From Pseudopyrenochaeta lycopersici (Eukaryota > Ascomycota > Dothideomycetes > Pleosporales > Pseudopyrenochaetaceae), in the NCBI GenBank assembly GCA_003313425.1, contig NHZP01000030.1, positions 558,001 to 622,000 on the forward strand: DNA of 64,000 nucleotides, given 5' to 3'. This document shows, piece by piece, positions 11,657 through 23,800 of this stretch. Both the position numbers and the translations under genes were made by a program. A model generated the notes under the pieces. That model did no database searches. It was given only the letters and a program-made list of their open reading frames with translations, and was not told the origin of the DNA. Every line of letters begins with the position of its first letter. Within the stretch, counting starts at the first letter, position 1.

Positions 11657-14600
11657 CTACTGTAGTTGGTAGTACCACCCCCCCAGGTCCTGCAGACTGA
11701 GAGCAGTACTCTCTGATTCCTCTCGAATCCTTGATAGGTCACTTAGTCCTAGCTGGCGTACGAAGTCAGCGTGCTTCTGTCGACTAAGGATCTTTGTAAG
11801 GCCGTCAGCTGGCATCTCTGTAGTAGCCTTCCAGTCTACCTGCAGTCTGCCTTCTGCTACCTCCTGACGTAACCAATAATAATGTACGTCCACATGCTTC
11901 AGCTTCGTCTGAAGCTTGTCAACTGCCTTTGTCACGATTAAGACAGTCTGCTGGTTATCACACCACAGTGCTGGTGTAAACTCAGGGTCAAATTAAATAG
12001 CTTAAAAGAAGCGTTGCCACCATTCCATCTCTAATCCTGCAAGGGATAGAGATAGCAGCTCAGCCTCAGTAGTCAATTTTGTAACTGATCGTTGGACTGT
12101 TGCCTTCCAGTCGATAGGCAGTCCATATAGTTTAAAGATGTAGCCTTGAGAGCTTCGGCGAGTTTCAGGCTCATCTGCGAAGGCCGCATCTGATGCACCA
12201 TAAAAGAGAGGTTCTTAGCCTAGCTCCTGCTGAGCTAGTAATGTGATGCTAGTTATGCTGTGCTAGATGTCCCCTGACGCTCGAATAGCTAGGTGCTTTG
12301 TGCCTATTAGGTATCTCCACACATGGTTGGCAGCGTGCAGGTGCTTTTGCCCTAGATTCTGTAGGTGGCGTGCAAGGATTAAGTGCGCTCTCGCGACGTC
12401 TGGTCGCGTCGAGGTTAAGATATACGCCAGTAAGCCAACTAGTTGCTGATACTTTTGTGTTCGAGCAGCACTTAGTTCCTCCGTCGAAGGCAGGAGGACG
12501 TTGTCCCTTAGTAGCACATCTGGGTATCTTGTGTTCCCCTTAAGCTCGAATTTCGCTGCGATCTTATCAATAAATGAGTCCTGTGCTAGGTAGATTAATT
12601 GAGTAAGCTCCTCGCGGATTACACGGATGCCAAGGAACCACTTCAGCTCGCCTAGCTCACGGATCTCGTACGTTCTAAGCATCTGTTGCTTGAACGTCTG
12701 GTAGTAGCTCATATTGAGCGGATGGACGAGGACGACGATATCGTCCACATAGAAAAAGACGATCAGACAGTCGTTCGTGTATAGGCACGGTGCTCCTGGC
12801 ACAGGCCTCAACCCAAGCTTCTTTAAGGTTGATAAGAGCTCCTAGTACCACAGCAGTGGTGCTTCCTTAAGGCTATAGAGCGCTCGCTAAAGCTTAAGAA
12901 GCTTGCTAAACTCGTCTGTAAACCCTTCAGGCGTACAATAGTATATCTTGCGTAGTAGTCGAGCGTTAAGAAAGGCGTTTAGGGCGTCAAACTGAAACAT
13001 CTTCAGGTTAAATGCTGCTGCTAATGCTACAAGAGATCGAAAGACCTTAATAGCTAACGTTGCAGCATACGTCTCACCCCATACCTCCTGCAGGTCTCCT
13101 CGTACGCATATACGCGCCTTAAACTTGTATAGGTACCCGTCTTTATTAAACTTGTATGAGAACACCCACATTAGGGGTAGAACCTCAGCATCTACTATCG
13201 TTGCAGTAACCTCCGTACGCTTAAAGCAATCTTTTAACCAGCAGCTGTCAAGCTCTGCTCGTGCTGCCTCTCTAAACTCAGCACTGAATGGATGATCCTT
13301 CACTTCCTTCCATCGCTTTGGCGGCTCTGGCAGTTAGTCACGATGTAGCCTTGACCTAGGTATCTCACCTGCGAGCTTCAAAGGAGCTGTTAGATTCAAT
13401 GCTACTGCGAATACTCTGTAGTATGTAGCTAGGGCCTGGTTAGCTAGCCTCCTAGCTCTCTTCCCTTCTACAATGTTGCTACTACTTCCAACAGCAGGAT
13501 CAGCCATCTTTGGTGCATTGTTCTGCTGACGATCTGGTACATAGTCGTCTGTATTGCTCCATCCTCTAGGCCACTCAGATGGTAGCTTTCGTGGTCAGCC
13601 TCGCCTGCCTGTTGCAGCTGGCCTAAGTGGTCCATCTGGCCTACTTGGTCCGTCTAGTCTACTTGTGACTGTAGACGTGTCATCCTCATAATGTGTCTGC
13701 AGCTCATCAAGCAGCTGTTCTTAAACCTGTTCCTCAGTGCCTTAATCTTCAGCACTAACTTGTTCTACCAGCTCTGTAGCTCGGCCTAATTCTCCATCGT
13801 CGCCTGCCTCCTGTTAAGGTGGTGCAGTACCACAATCTAATAGTTCTGGTGTTGGTAGAAAGCCCCAGTCCTTATGGAACTCTGCCACCATATTATTTTC
13901 AGCTATCTCTGTAGAACGAGCTGTCTCATCGTTGAGCTGATGCCTCTGGTTCTGCAGTATCTCTTGATCAGCCTCTATCTCCTGTACCTGAGGTATGTTG
14001 AGATAGTCAATATCTTCTCGTACGATAGCTTCTCTCTCGGGTTTCTTGTAGTCGTTGAAAAGGCTGTTCTTCTAAAATATCACGTCTCTTACGCGTATCA
14101 CCTGGCTCTTCTTTAGCAGCCAGATGCGGAAGATATTCGTTAAGTCGTACCCTGTGAGGTATCCTATGAATGTACGAGACTCAAGCTTATCTGCTTTCTT
14201 CAGCTTCTTATTCAGGACATAGGCTTTGCAGCCTATCTGTGAGAAGTGGGCAACTGAAGGCTGCCTGCCATAGACTAGCTCATATGGCGTCTTCCATGCG
14301 ATTGACTTGGTAGGAGTGACATTGACGATTCGAGCTGCTGTAACTGCTAGCTCATTTGACAGCGACTTTGGCAGTCCTGCCTTGATTCGAAGTGATCTTG
14401 CTCTTGTCATGATCACGTTCCCTGCTTGCTCTGCGGCTCCTAGCTGTTCAGGCGTGTCAGGGGCTCGAAGCTCAACCTTAAGGCCAGCCTGCCTCGCAAT
14501 CTCATAGAGCTGTAAGCCGTACCCGCGATCGCCGTCAACCTTAAGGACAACGACAGTATGTCCATGCTGGCGTTCAATCTTATTTATCAGCGCTCGCAAC

Positions 14601-16573
14601 GCTGCTATCACGACAGGTAGTGTTTTATTAGTAAGAGTCGTCGCCTCATGCCACCTTAAGAACTCGCATACAGCATGCAGGAGGTAACGATCTCCGTTAT
14701 AGCACGTTTCTCCTGTTAGGATCAGCTGTACGAGATCAACTACAATCCTATAGAAAGGCCTTGTAGCTCGATCGTCTGATTAACGCCTGCTGACCTGAGC
14801 TGTCGACTTTGACTCAATGCAGGTCTCGCATTCTCGCAGCTGTAGTGCTCGAGCTCCTTGCTCAAGGTTGATTCCTCGTACGTTCGCATTTAAGTAATCA
14901 ATTGCCTCCTTGCTCGCGTGTGCAAACATCTCATAAGCTTCAACATGAGATGCGGCAATTGGACGTCGATCTTCCCGTGAGACCTTGTACGCTCCTCGAA
15001 GAGCTGTTGCGAAGCTACTCAGTGCTGGACGATCGTTCTCGTCAGCATCAACGATCCAGTGTCCTTCTCTATACCTGAGTAGGCATGTGACGTTTGACGG
15101 ATGCTGCTTGTATATGACATCTCGTCCTGAGTCGAACTGAATGCCTATTTCTCGGCATCTTGAGAGGCTTACAACGTTTGTAAAGAAGCCTTCTATAAGG
15201 GCCACATTAGTTAGCTTAATCTGACTTATTCCAGACGGTCGATTGACTTTGAACACAACCTCTCCCCAGGCCTGTATTGCTAGACTTGAGTCTCCTGCAA
15301 GCACTGTTTCCTGAGCTGTCGCCTGCCTTGTCTCTCGCCAGCCAAACCTCCTTGAATTACATATATGGATGTTTGAGCCTGGGTCAAGGATCCATCAATT
15401 AATGATCGTTGGCAGCGTTTTTGGTTGCACCTGGGTGACGGAGAAGGAGCTGTAGGTCGCAAAACTGCCCCCTTGGCTCTCCTTTCCACCGTCAAGGCTT
15501 ATTAGCTCATCTACGCCCTTGATTTTCTTGCCGTGACGAGCGAGGAGCTTGTTGATCCTTTTAACCTGCTCTGGGTTCTTCAAGGCCTCAGCTATTCTAT
15601 CCTGTACAGCTTTAATAGGTCGAAAGCTCTCTGGTCTCTTTGGATGATCTGGAAACAGGTACCAGCACTCTCTATACCAATGCATACCTCCGCAGAGACA
15701 TTCTGGCTTATGAGCTGATTTTGATGATCTCTGCTCCTTCTGGTCCTTCTGGTTCTTCTGGTCTGTTCTGTTTGAAACACCGAGTGTTGCAAACGTGCTA
15801 AGCGACGTTGTACTAGGCCCAATTCGTCGATAATAGACCCTGAACTGAGCTATATAGTCTGCTAGAGGTTGAATCTCATTCGTCTTGTCTAAGGTCTCCT
15901 TTTTGATGAGGTCATGGTGCGACGATGCTGCCCATTCAGGGGCAATCGTCCTGATAGATGTCAGGAAATCCTCTTGAGCTCGATAACCTGTTGTTTCAGG
16001 GAGACCTGCCTCCCCGCCTTGGTTGGTAATGTGAATCCAGTCGTCAAGCCATTGCTCAAGATCTCGACTCTGAGGACTGTCCTGCAGAGCTCGATATTTA
16101 ACAGTCAGCTCTCTGCTTCGTGAGGCAGCTGTTAGCGCAAACTGCTTCTTGAGAGTGACCAGTCGATCGTACGCCTTATCTTTTCCGCTAATAAGGTAAA
16201 GGTGTCGAGCAGCAATCGTACGGCTGATGTTAAGAAGGAGCTCACCATCCTTCTGCTTGAGTTTCATATACTCTGCTCTTTCGTATCTCTAGTCTTGAAG
16301 GAGATTACTGTATAATGCCTTTTCAGCTGCGTCTAGCTGGCTGATCTCTGTCGCTCCTGGCCGTATATCGCTAGGTAACGGTCTAGTTGGTTCTCTAAGC
16401 TTTGGTAGCTCATCCTTTGGTTTTGAGATGTCGTGGTACTTCCAAATGCCATCTACGACAGCTTTCTCTCGTCGTAGCTGGAACCACGACTCCCAGTCGG
16501 CTGGTTTATCCAGTAAAACAGTCACTCGTGTGACTCCTGCGTCGTTGTACGACATCGTGATCTCAGTGATCAA
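11657..16573 (-). pseudogene. copia gag-pol polyprotein, single frame with 15 in-frame stops
   Basis: One minus-strand frame from the ATG at 16573 reaches 11657 with no frameshift. Domains in order are as follows. Gag (16573-15450) ends in a CLCGGMHWYREC zinc-knuckle variant. The protease has WILDPGSNIHIC near 15394. A pre-integrase CETCIESK block lies near 14830. The integrase core has VVDL near 14740, the VLKVDGDRGYG aspartate near 14550, then APDTPEQLGAAE. The reverse transcriptase has FQFDALNAFL and FFYVDDIVVL (12754-12725). RNase H has YGASDAAFADE and TEAE. Premature stops, on the coding strand, begin at 16291, 15397, 14782, 14074, 13816, 13744, 13723, 13597, 13336, 12889, 12844, 12265, 12217, 12004 and 11995: five TAG, eight TAA, two TGA. 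Where the family makes the residue guessable (for example before ELL in the RT after LLWY) glutamine fits well. The last stop (11659-11657) is probably genuine. Confidence 0.85.
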
Positions 16574-16760
16574 TCACCAAACTGATCTCTATGCGGAGAG
16601 CAACAGTTCTGGTTAAATAGCGACACTTGTCGACTATATAGGTCTTTGACGCTGACCTAGCTGTCAATAGACACAACGGGTAAAGGTGAACGTAGTTGTT
16701 ATCAGTTACACGTCTAAAGCTATATTCGTGCAGAGTTGCGTAGCTTAGGAGGTGCAAACC

Positions 16761-16771
16761 GGGCTCATAAC
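16761..16771 (-). other. Primer-binding site, initiator-tRNA(Met) half-molecule type
   Basis: Directly internal to the 5' LTR, the plus strand reads GGGCTCATAAC. That equals the anticodon arm of eukaryotic initiator tRNA(Met), up to the anticodon loop. The element's RNA would therefore pair with a tRNA cut in its anticodon loop, as known for Drosophila copia. The pairing is 11 bases beginning right at the LTR edge. Confidence 0.75.
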
Positions 16772-16894
16772 TGTTGGTGGGCAGCAGGCAGGAGGAACTA
16801 GGTTGATTCCTATCAAATGAGACACAAGGGAACTATATACCCTGTGGATGCTTATATAACAGAGCACGTGAGGAGCTAACCGTGTTGGCTAACA
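16772..16894 (-). repeat. 5' LTR of copia element
   Basis: This is the partner of the repeat at 11467-11589 and lies upstream of gag in the element's own orientation. It has the same TG..CA borders and carries the CACGTG and TATATAAG motifs that would drive the element's transcript. Confidence 0.92.
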
Positions 16895-17529
16895 TATAAG
16901 TATTGTTAAGATGATAAGTAATCGTTTCTACGACAAAATTAATTGATTAATAAAATTACGAATGGTACGGCCGTTATATTTTCGCTGATGCTAAGTAGAA
17001 GCTTGGTTGGTCGGATGCGGAGTGTCTAAATATATTCCCTCTTGCCACTGTGTTGTTCTGTTATTACGTCTATGGCTTTGCCAATACCTCCTATTTTCTG
17101 GAGCCTGCAACATTGGGCTATAACCTATAAGAGCACCGCTCTTAGCAAGCGAATTGGTAACTGGCCTTGTATATGTTAGCTTGATTGCTACAGGCGAAGT
17201 AGCTTGTTATTATACTATAAAAGACAACAGCTGCATAGAATAGAAAGTGCAGGGGCGGTATTGTTTCAGCACAATGTCTATGTTACACGCTCTTTATTCT
17301 TATATATCCTACAGCTACTATATTATAAGGTTACTCCTAGATGGAACAGCTGAAGAAGGGAGAGCTTTGGAGTGTGGCGCGCTTGCTGGCCCTGACATAA
17401 GGCTGTGCTTAGATGTTGGGCTGTAGATATTGACAGAGCCTCTAAGGCCGATCCTTCTAATAGACGTATCCGCCACTCTTACATAGCCACACGCTGGTTA
17501 CTGTACCATGGTACTAAATATAGCAGTAT

Positions 17530-18640
17530 ATAAAGATGAACTGATACGCGATACGCTACTAGACGGGTCCTTAACATAGTCTGAGATGGCTAAAGTCGCT
17601 GGTTGCGGTGATCACACGGTTCGTAACATAGCTGCTAAGCTTCAATTCTTTAGCAGGGCAAGAGCACCCGCTGACAGCGCTAATCGACGATGAAGCATCA
17701 CTCCATCTATGGCCTGATGCTATTTGCGAATAATTGATTAAGACGCCTGCACTGTACTAAGAAAAGATAGCTGTGTTCCTGTACGGCTATTTCAACATTC
17801 ACGTGTCTTTATCTAGGATTTGTAGAGCTCTGGCATCTATAAACTAGACGAAGAGAAGTATTTAACGCATAACTAACAAACGCAGTATTAATCTCCGCAA
17901 TGTCTTCCAAGTAACTGTTAGCCTCCCGCTGGCACTAGCTCTTCTATATTAAGGAATCAGGATGCGATAAGCAGATAGGCCTTAGACGTGCAGCTTAATT
18001 ACTGTTCTGTGTACCTATAGAGATTATTTAGTTGAACTGGGAGTAAAGGTATTAGAACTGACCTCTATATACTTAGGATAGAGTATTTAGAGGGTTTTCT
18101 GAGAGCATTCTATTATTAATGCATATAAAACCGTACTACAAATGTTAAAAGTAAATTTATAAGACAGTTAAGAAGATAATTAGAGCTGCTTACCTAGAAG
18201 AGGGTGAGGCTAAGTCTAATGCATATTTAGAATAGGTTAAGTATCTTTTACTCCTATAAATCAGTGTCTTAACTTAATTGATGTACAGCACTACGCCAAA
18301 TTATATACACTACTTAAAAATTGCCTACTGTTTTGTTAAACATGTTCTAATATTTCTAGATTAATAAATAGAGTAAAAATAGTAGGTCAATCTGTAAAAA
18401 GCCTATTAAACTAAAATTAACCTACAGGAGGCTCATAACTTACTTATTCTCTATTTACCTTATTATATATAGACGTATATAATGGTAAAGTTGTACGAAG
18501 AAAGCTATAATCTGTAAGATAATAAGAAGTATACTAATTATGCTATGGCATATATTAAGTAAGCGCTTAAAGTGAAGAGCGAGTACCTTGTGACTCTTTA
18601 AGAACGCGAGAATAATAGCTCTAGCATACTAAGTATACCC
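17530..18640 (+). pseudogene. Tc1/mariner-type transposase relic
   Basis: The plus-strand frame from about 17537 contains the helix-turn-helix start EMAKVAGCGDHTVRNIAAKL, typical of fungal Tc1/mariner transposases, then a proline/arginine linker with SITPSM. A second recognisable patch near 17960 reads ESGCDKQIGLRR, the first catalytic Asp (D-E-S-G-C-D-K) region. It continues into RVFRGFSES and later leucine-rich runs. Stops appear every few dozen codons and the sequence becomes steadily more AT-rich toward 18600. The stops and composition fit RIP decay. Inverted ends were not found. Confidence 0.7.
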
Positions 18641-18899
18641 AAAGGACTAGCATTCCCTCTTCGCTCAGGACCAGCAAGTCTGGAATAGGGGGTAGAGGGT
18701 GTTGATCGTCTGTAGAAGTTTCTTCACAAACCACTCTGTGATCCCCATATCGGAAACGGATCCGTTCATCCGTGTTTGAAGGCATGAATAACCATTAATA
18801 CCAACAGCTAGTATGCAATATCGCACTCCGCTTTTTAACTGCTTCGTTGCTCAAAGATATTCAACCATGCAGGTAACATCAGAGAGAAGGAGCTGTGCT

Positions 18900-19650
18900 T
18901 GGACTAGAATGAGGAAAGGCGTATCGCTCTGTCTTTCTCCCTGGGTTCATGATGGGCGTAGCTGCAGCGTCAAAAGTTGTCCAAAGCTCTGACACTATTA
19001 GCCAGGCAATTTCTGTACAGCCAGGAAACAGAGATTAGGATACGGTGATCGAGTGTATCAATACGTCTGGTTGGAGTCCACCACCGTTCTTGGTTCTGTC
19101 TGGAAAGCTCCACCAAGCTGGCTGGTATCAAGGACTGCTGAAGACTGGGCACTCGGAGTAAGCGATAGTGGCTGGACAACTGATCAGCTTGGCTTTGGTT
19201 AGCTGTAGCGCTTTAACAAACATACTCTGTCCTTAACAATAGGAGCGTACATTCTCTTGATCATGGATGGGCATAGTACGCACGCTACACCTGGTTCGAT
19301 CAGCTCTGTACAGAATACGGAGAAAAAGGTTATCAGCCTCTGCATGACCATTTCCTCCAGCCACTTAATGTCAGCTGCCTTTCTCCTCTTAACCGGGCAT
19401 ACGGAGATGAGATTGCAGAGCCTGTTCATCAAGCAATCTTCCACGTTAATAAGAAAGAGTTCCTGTACACCCAACGACACGCACCCCATTATGGATTCAC
19501 TGAAGAGACCATCCGGAGTGGATTGAAGGCCCCTGGAATTATCCATATATTCCAGAACATATCTTGGGCAGTATCATCGTTATCAGAACGCCGTATAAAC
19601 GAGCAGAGGTACGTTAAACAGCGACATGGACAGTGGAGACGCCTCATACG
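18900..19650 (+). pseudogene. Fot1/pogo-type transposase relic, 5' part (split by hAT)
   Basis: The plus strand encodes decayed pogo/Fot1 DDE transposase sequence. Successive frames give MGVAAASKVVQSSDTISQAI, IECINTSGWSPPPFLVLSGK, LHQAGWYQG, then LIMDGHSTHATPG (second catalytic Asp, D-G-H). After a frame change come FLQPLNVSCLSPLNRAYGDE and GFTEETIRSGLKAPGIIP. In intact relatives a tryptophan follows the Q-P-G-N-R motif; here the codon two places later is TAG, as RIP would produce from TGG. The coding trace stops at 19650 exactly where the hAT element begins and resumes at 22740. Confidence 0.75.
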
Positions 19651-22600
19651 CAGTGTGAGGAATGGATAGATATGGAAGCGCATCCATTTGCCAACTAGGG
19701 CTTGGATGGATGTTGGAAAAATTTCCGGAAACATCCGAAATTACTTATACAAGATAACGTCACTAATTTTTTTTACTACTATATAGGTTATATTTTAGTT
19801 TATTTAAGCGTAATAATGTTTACCTTATCCTAAGAATATAAACACTGAGCTGCTTATATCGTAGGCTGTTTAAGATAATTACGTTAGGTTGTAATTATAA
19901 GCCCTAATCAGCTAAATACACGCTCAGGCTTATTACTTATTACTAGAGTTAAGAGAATATTAAACGCTATTTAAGCTAGATGCGGGTATTTATTACTGCT
20001 AATAGTTCGCTACTATTTAAGTAGAAGTCTAAGGTTAGTTAGCTCTTAGTTACTATATCGCTTAAACTTATCTAGGATAGCTACTTTCTAGACTTTACTT
20101 CGTGCCTTAGCTAAGCTTTTTACGCAATTATAAAATATTTCTAGCGTGTCTAGTTCATGTGTTATTACCTTTTTTACTAGTAATATAGTATCTAAGATAG
20201 GTAGTTACTTATAGGTAGAATTCTATAGTAATTTAACTGCCTTTCTACTAGTCGTAATCTATAACTTCCTATTTACCTATTAAGACTTAATAACTCTCTA
20301 GGTATAGGCAGGATGTAGTATAGCTACTATAAGATATACTAGTAAATCGCTAAGTTTTACGTAGTACTCTTTAGCTTTATCTAGAGTAAGCTTAATCTGC
20401 GCAGCAAAATGCTATTAGCCTTTAGTTATAGCTAGTAAAGCATGTTTATAATAATTATATACGGCTGTAAGTTCCTTAATAATAAATTTAAGATTAAATT
20501 AAACTTTACTAATCCTATAAGATTTGCTATCTCCTAGCTAGCCTTAGAGATCTACTATTATAAGCTAATAAAGCTCTAAAAGTTTTTAATACTAGATTAA
20601 GATATCCTAGTCTTCTATATTAAGTATATCTCTTAGAATAGTATTTTAGGAATAATTTTTATCCTAAGTCTAGTGTCTTTTAGACTTCTCTTTTCTAATA
20701 CGTTAGTACTTAGATATTAAGAAGTCCTTAAAAGGGGCTTATAGCTTAAGAAGCGTCTTTATCTTATTATAGATACTATTCTAGCAGGTATTATTACTTC
20801 TATAGAGCTCTTATATTTTAATTATATACTACTTAGTTAAATTAATAATAGATTTAAAGTATTTAAATTAGGTATAATACTATTATTTTTATCTTTATAG
20901 GCTTACGTATATCTAAATAATTAGATTATAAGCCTTACTAATAGGTCCTGTTTACCTCTACTAATTTAATTCCTCTTTTAGATTTACTAGCACTAAGCCT
21001 TTAAATTTAAAGAGGTTCTTATTAAAGCTAAATAAGAGATAGTAGGTAATAAGGTTAATAATATAGCCTACGTAGCGCAGGCAACGTTTGTTAGGATTAA
21101 AACTAAATTATCCTCTAATTATTTTTATTACTAAATTATTGTTTAAAGTATTATTAAGGATAAAATAGCTAAGCTTATCTTAAATACTAAAGTCCTTAAT
21201 TATAGAAATAACTTACTCTATAATATCTATACCCGCATGCGAGTTAGTTTACTTAGGAGTTACTAGTAGGATTATTTTTAACTAAAATTCTGTATTAATA
21301 AAGTAAGTAATAATACTATTAAGTAAGAGGTAGTTACTAGAAGTCTAAAAGTTAAAAGATATATAGATTTTAGTTATAGATTCCTGTAACTCCTATTTAA
21401 TTTTAGCCTTATAAGTGTTATAGCTTTTTATAATCTAGTCTTTAACAGTCTTTCTGCTAGGTATTATATCTTTTGTATAAGGTGATAGATAAGTAAGAAG
21501 ATTATAAAATAGCTCGCTATTAACCTACTAAAATAACATATTATTATAGATAATCTATTAAATCAGAAGCTTTTAGAAGATAGCTTTATTAAAGGCTAAA
21601 GCTAGCGCATTTAAGATCTCCTACTCTTAGAACTTATTAGTATCTAGGTCCGCTAGCACTAGCACCCCCCTTCTTCTTAAGAGGAAAATTTCCCTATCTC
21701 TAGTCTAAGTTTTACTATAAACTTAGCAGATATATTTAATTATATTTATACTTCTGCTATTAACCTTATAATAATAAGCGTAACATACTTATAAAACTTT
21801 ATTAGAAGTATAGTAGTAAATATATAGCTACTAGCGGGCACTAGTTAGGGTATGTTTAGTTAGTACGCTAAATTTCTATATAGGTAAGTTAAGTCTAGCT
21901 ATACGCATTAAAATTAGAATACTAAAGCTAGGAAGTTAAGACTAGTTAATATAATTATACTTAAATTTTAATTCTTTATCTAGAATAGCGTTACCTATAC
22001 GCGAATTTATTAGCTCCCTTAGGTAACTTAGGGTATCTAAAGTAGTATTAGAAGTAACGTCTAGTAATAACGCTAAGGACGACGTTAGTAATAACAGTAT
22101 TAAGAGATACTTAAGATAAGCTTACTACACTTTCTTTATAATACAGAACTACCTATATAATAGATAGTTAGAAAGTTAAATATAGAAGAATCTATTGGCC
22201 TGCAGCAATATTTATAAATATAGTAATAGCATAATAGAATATAATAACCCCTAAACCCCTATATATATTAAATATAATATTAAATATAATAGTAGAGCTG
22301 TAGAGGCGATAGCTAAGTAATAGTAGAGGTAAAATCGTGTGCGGACGCTGTTACAGATCTGTTAGATATAGCAGACTTAAGGCTTCTGTGTGAGGCAGTA
22401 TAATAAGGTACAACATACTCTATTCAGATATGTTGCAGTAGCTAGGATTAGTATATCATAATCAGGGTGTTGCATGAAGTAGAGGTGGCAGAGATGTAGG
22501 ATGCAGAAAGATAGACCCTAATTAGGACAGAGCGCGTTTACGCGCCATCCTAAGTAGGCAATTTACCGTGGTACAAAAGGGCTAGGCAATAGCGTGGTGT

Positions 22601-22739
22601 TACTCAAGTATCACAGGACAGTCCCGTGACAGACGCCTTGAAATAGATGGATGTGGATATCCATTCCGCATCTGGATAACCGAGATTTGGATGGCTTTTC
22701 CAAGCACATCCATTTCAGATCCATCCATTCCTCACACTG
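19651..22739. mobile_element. hAT-type DNA transposon, RIP-degraded, nested in a pogo relic
   Basis: A 3089-bp segment has terminal inverted repeats starting CAGTGTGAGGAATGGAT at the left end, with the same 17 bases inverted at the right end. It is flanked by the perfect 8-bp direct repeat CTCATACG (19643-19650 and 22740-22747). An 8-bp duplication with CAGTG termini is diagnostic of the hAT superfamily. GGATG/CATCC-rich subterminal sequence occurs at both ends (19690-19720, 22650-22730). The interior is very AT- and TA-rich with no readable transposase, as expected after heavy RIP. Confidence 0.88.
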
Positions 22740-22890
22740 CTCATACGGTTGATCAACTTGAGTCTAGGCTTGGGCCGTACGTGAAATCATCAACAGCCAG
22801 TCCAGAGCCCTATAAGTCAGGCTCTCGCTCAAATTTTCAAAGATTGTTAACTGGCTATGTCGTCTCTCTTAGCAGCGCAGAATACTAACT
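22740..22890 (+). pseudogene. Fot1/pogo transposase relic, 3' part
   Basis: The interrupted transposase resumes after the hAT element. Across the removed insertion the frame joins RTPH to VDQLESRLGPYVKS, then SSTASPEPYKSGSRSNFQRL up to a stop near 22888. This matches the variable tail after the DDE core of Fot1-type transposases. One copy of the 8-bp duplication (22740-22747) must be discounted to restore the original site. Confidence 0.65.
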
Positions 22891-22899
22891 CGGGGCTTC

Positions 22900-23800
22900 A
22901 AACCAACGCCAGAGACAGAACAGAAGAGAGACAGGCGAAGAGAATATATATAACCACTGGAAGTGTGTTATAGGCTCAGGAAGGTCAGGCGCTGGTCACA
23001 ATAGCTGAAAAGTAGTGTCCAACCGGGTGACCAAGGAGAGATTGCTGGTGCATGTACAAGAGCACCACCAACATGTAGTAATTGCCGTATTCAAGGCTAC
23101 ACCAGGAGTTATTGTAGATCTATCTAATCTATCTTCTTGCTAAATCTCATCGAATTTTGAATATATGGTTGTAGAGTAATTACGTTGTGGAGCAACTACC
23201 CTAAGCTAGTATGCCTTGGCCTATTCTACACAACGCAAGATTGTGTAGTGCTTTACTACTTTCAAGATTCTCTTGGAAATGGTGGTTGTGGCCAGATTTT
23301 GCTATGCGACTAGACTTTTATCGCAATGATTGTATAAGAGACCTACTTCAACTAGAACTAGACCTAGACCTACAGATGGATGTAGGGCTTTAGAAAAATT
23401 GCAAACATTGGTGGCTAAATTGCTTCTCCTACGTACTTGTATGAACATGCATGCATACTAAGTGCAAAGGTCGTATTCAGCGTATCGTAAAGAGAGAAAA
23501 CTATGCTGATATAGAAAGAACCTAAGTTACTAATTTTATTATTACTGCTAGGCACGATTTAGAGGAGATGCTACTGTTAGGGGATCCGTTCCTATCTGCC
23601 TTGCACACTCTAGGCTATGCACAACGCGCGAGGCAATTTCTGTCTATCTTTATTTTAGATTACTAGTGTTAGTTGTATTGTTTTCGACATTTGTGCGTTT
23701 CTCCCGTAACATTATTTTCTTAATATGGCTGCCTGGTGTTAATCGGAAAATGTTAGTATAAAGAAAGAGCCTTCTCACCTTAATCTATGCGTCGCACGAT
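22900..23800. other. Transposon-derived or non-coding stretch
   Basis: Mildly AT-rich sequence follows the pogo relic. A short open stretch at 23211-23393 ends in a Leu/Asp repeat-like run (ELDLDLQMD) derived from repeated ACCTAG units. No gene is supported. Confidence 0.4.

Larger units (their letters stand above)
11467..16894 (-). mobile_element. Ty1/copia LTR retrotransposon, complete, with in-frame stops
   Basis: A 5428-bp element bounded by 123-bp LTRs that I read as identical. It is flanked by the 5-bp direct duplication TATAA (11462-11466 and 16895-16899). The order gag, protease, integrase, reverse transcriptase, RNase H on the minus strand makes it copia-type. A primer-binding site abuts the 5' LTR and a G-rich polypurine tract abuts the 3' LTR. 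Identical LTRs point to a recent insertion. However, the gag-pol frame holds 15 in-frame stops, so this copy should not make a full polyprotein by standard decoding. Confidence 0.93.

Noticed and set aside
19740..22620. Possible centromere-like or non-transposon AT-rich DNA
   Set aside because: The block is bounded by hAT inverted ends and an 8-bp target duplication, so a RIPed transposon explains it.
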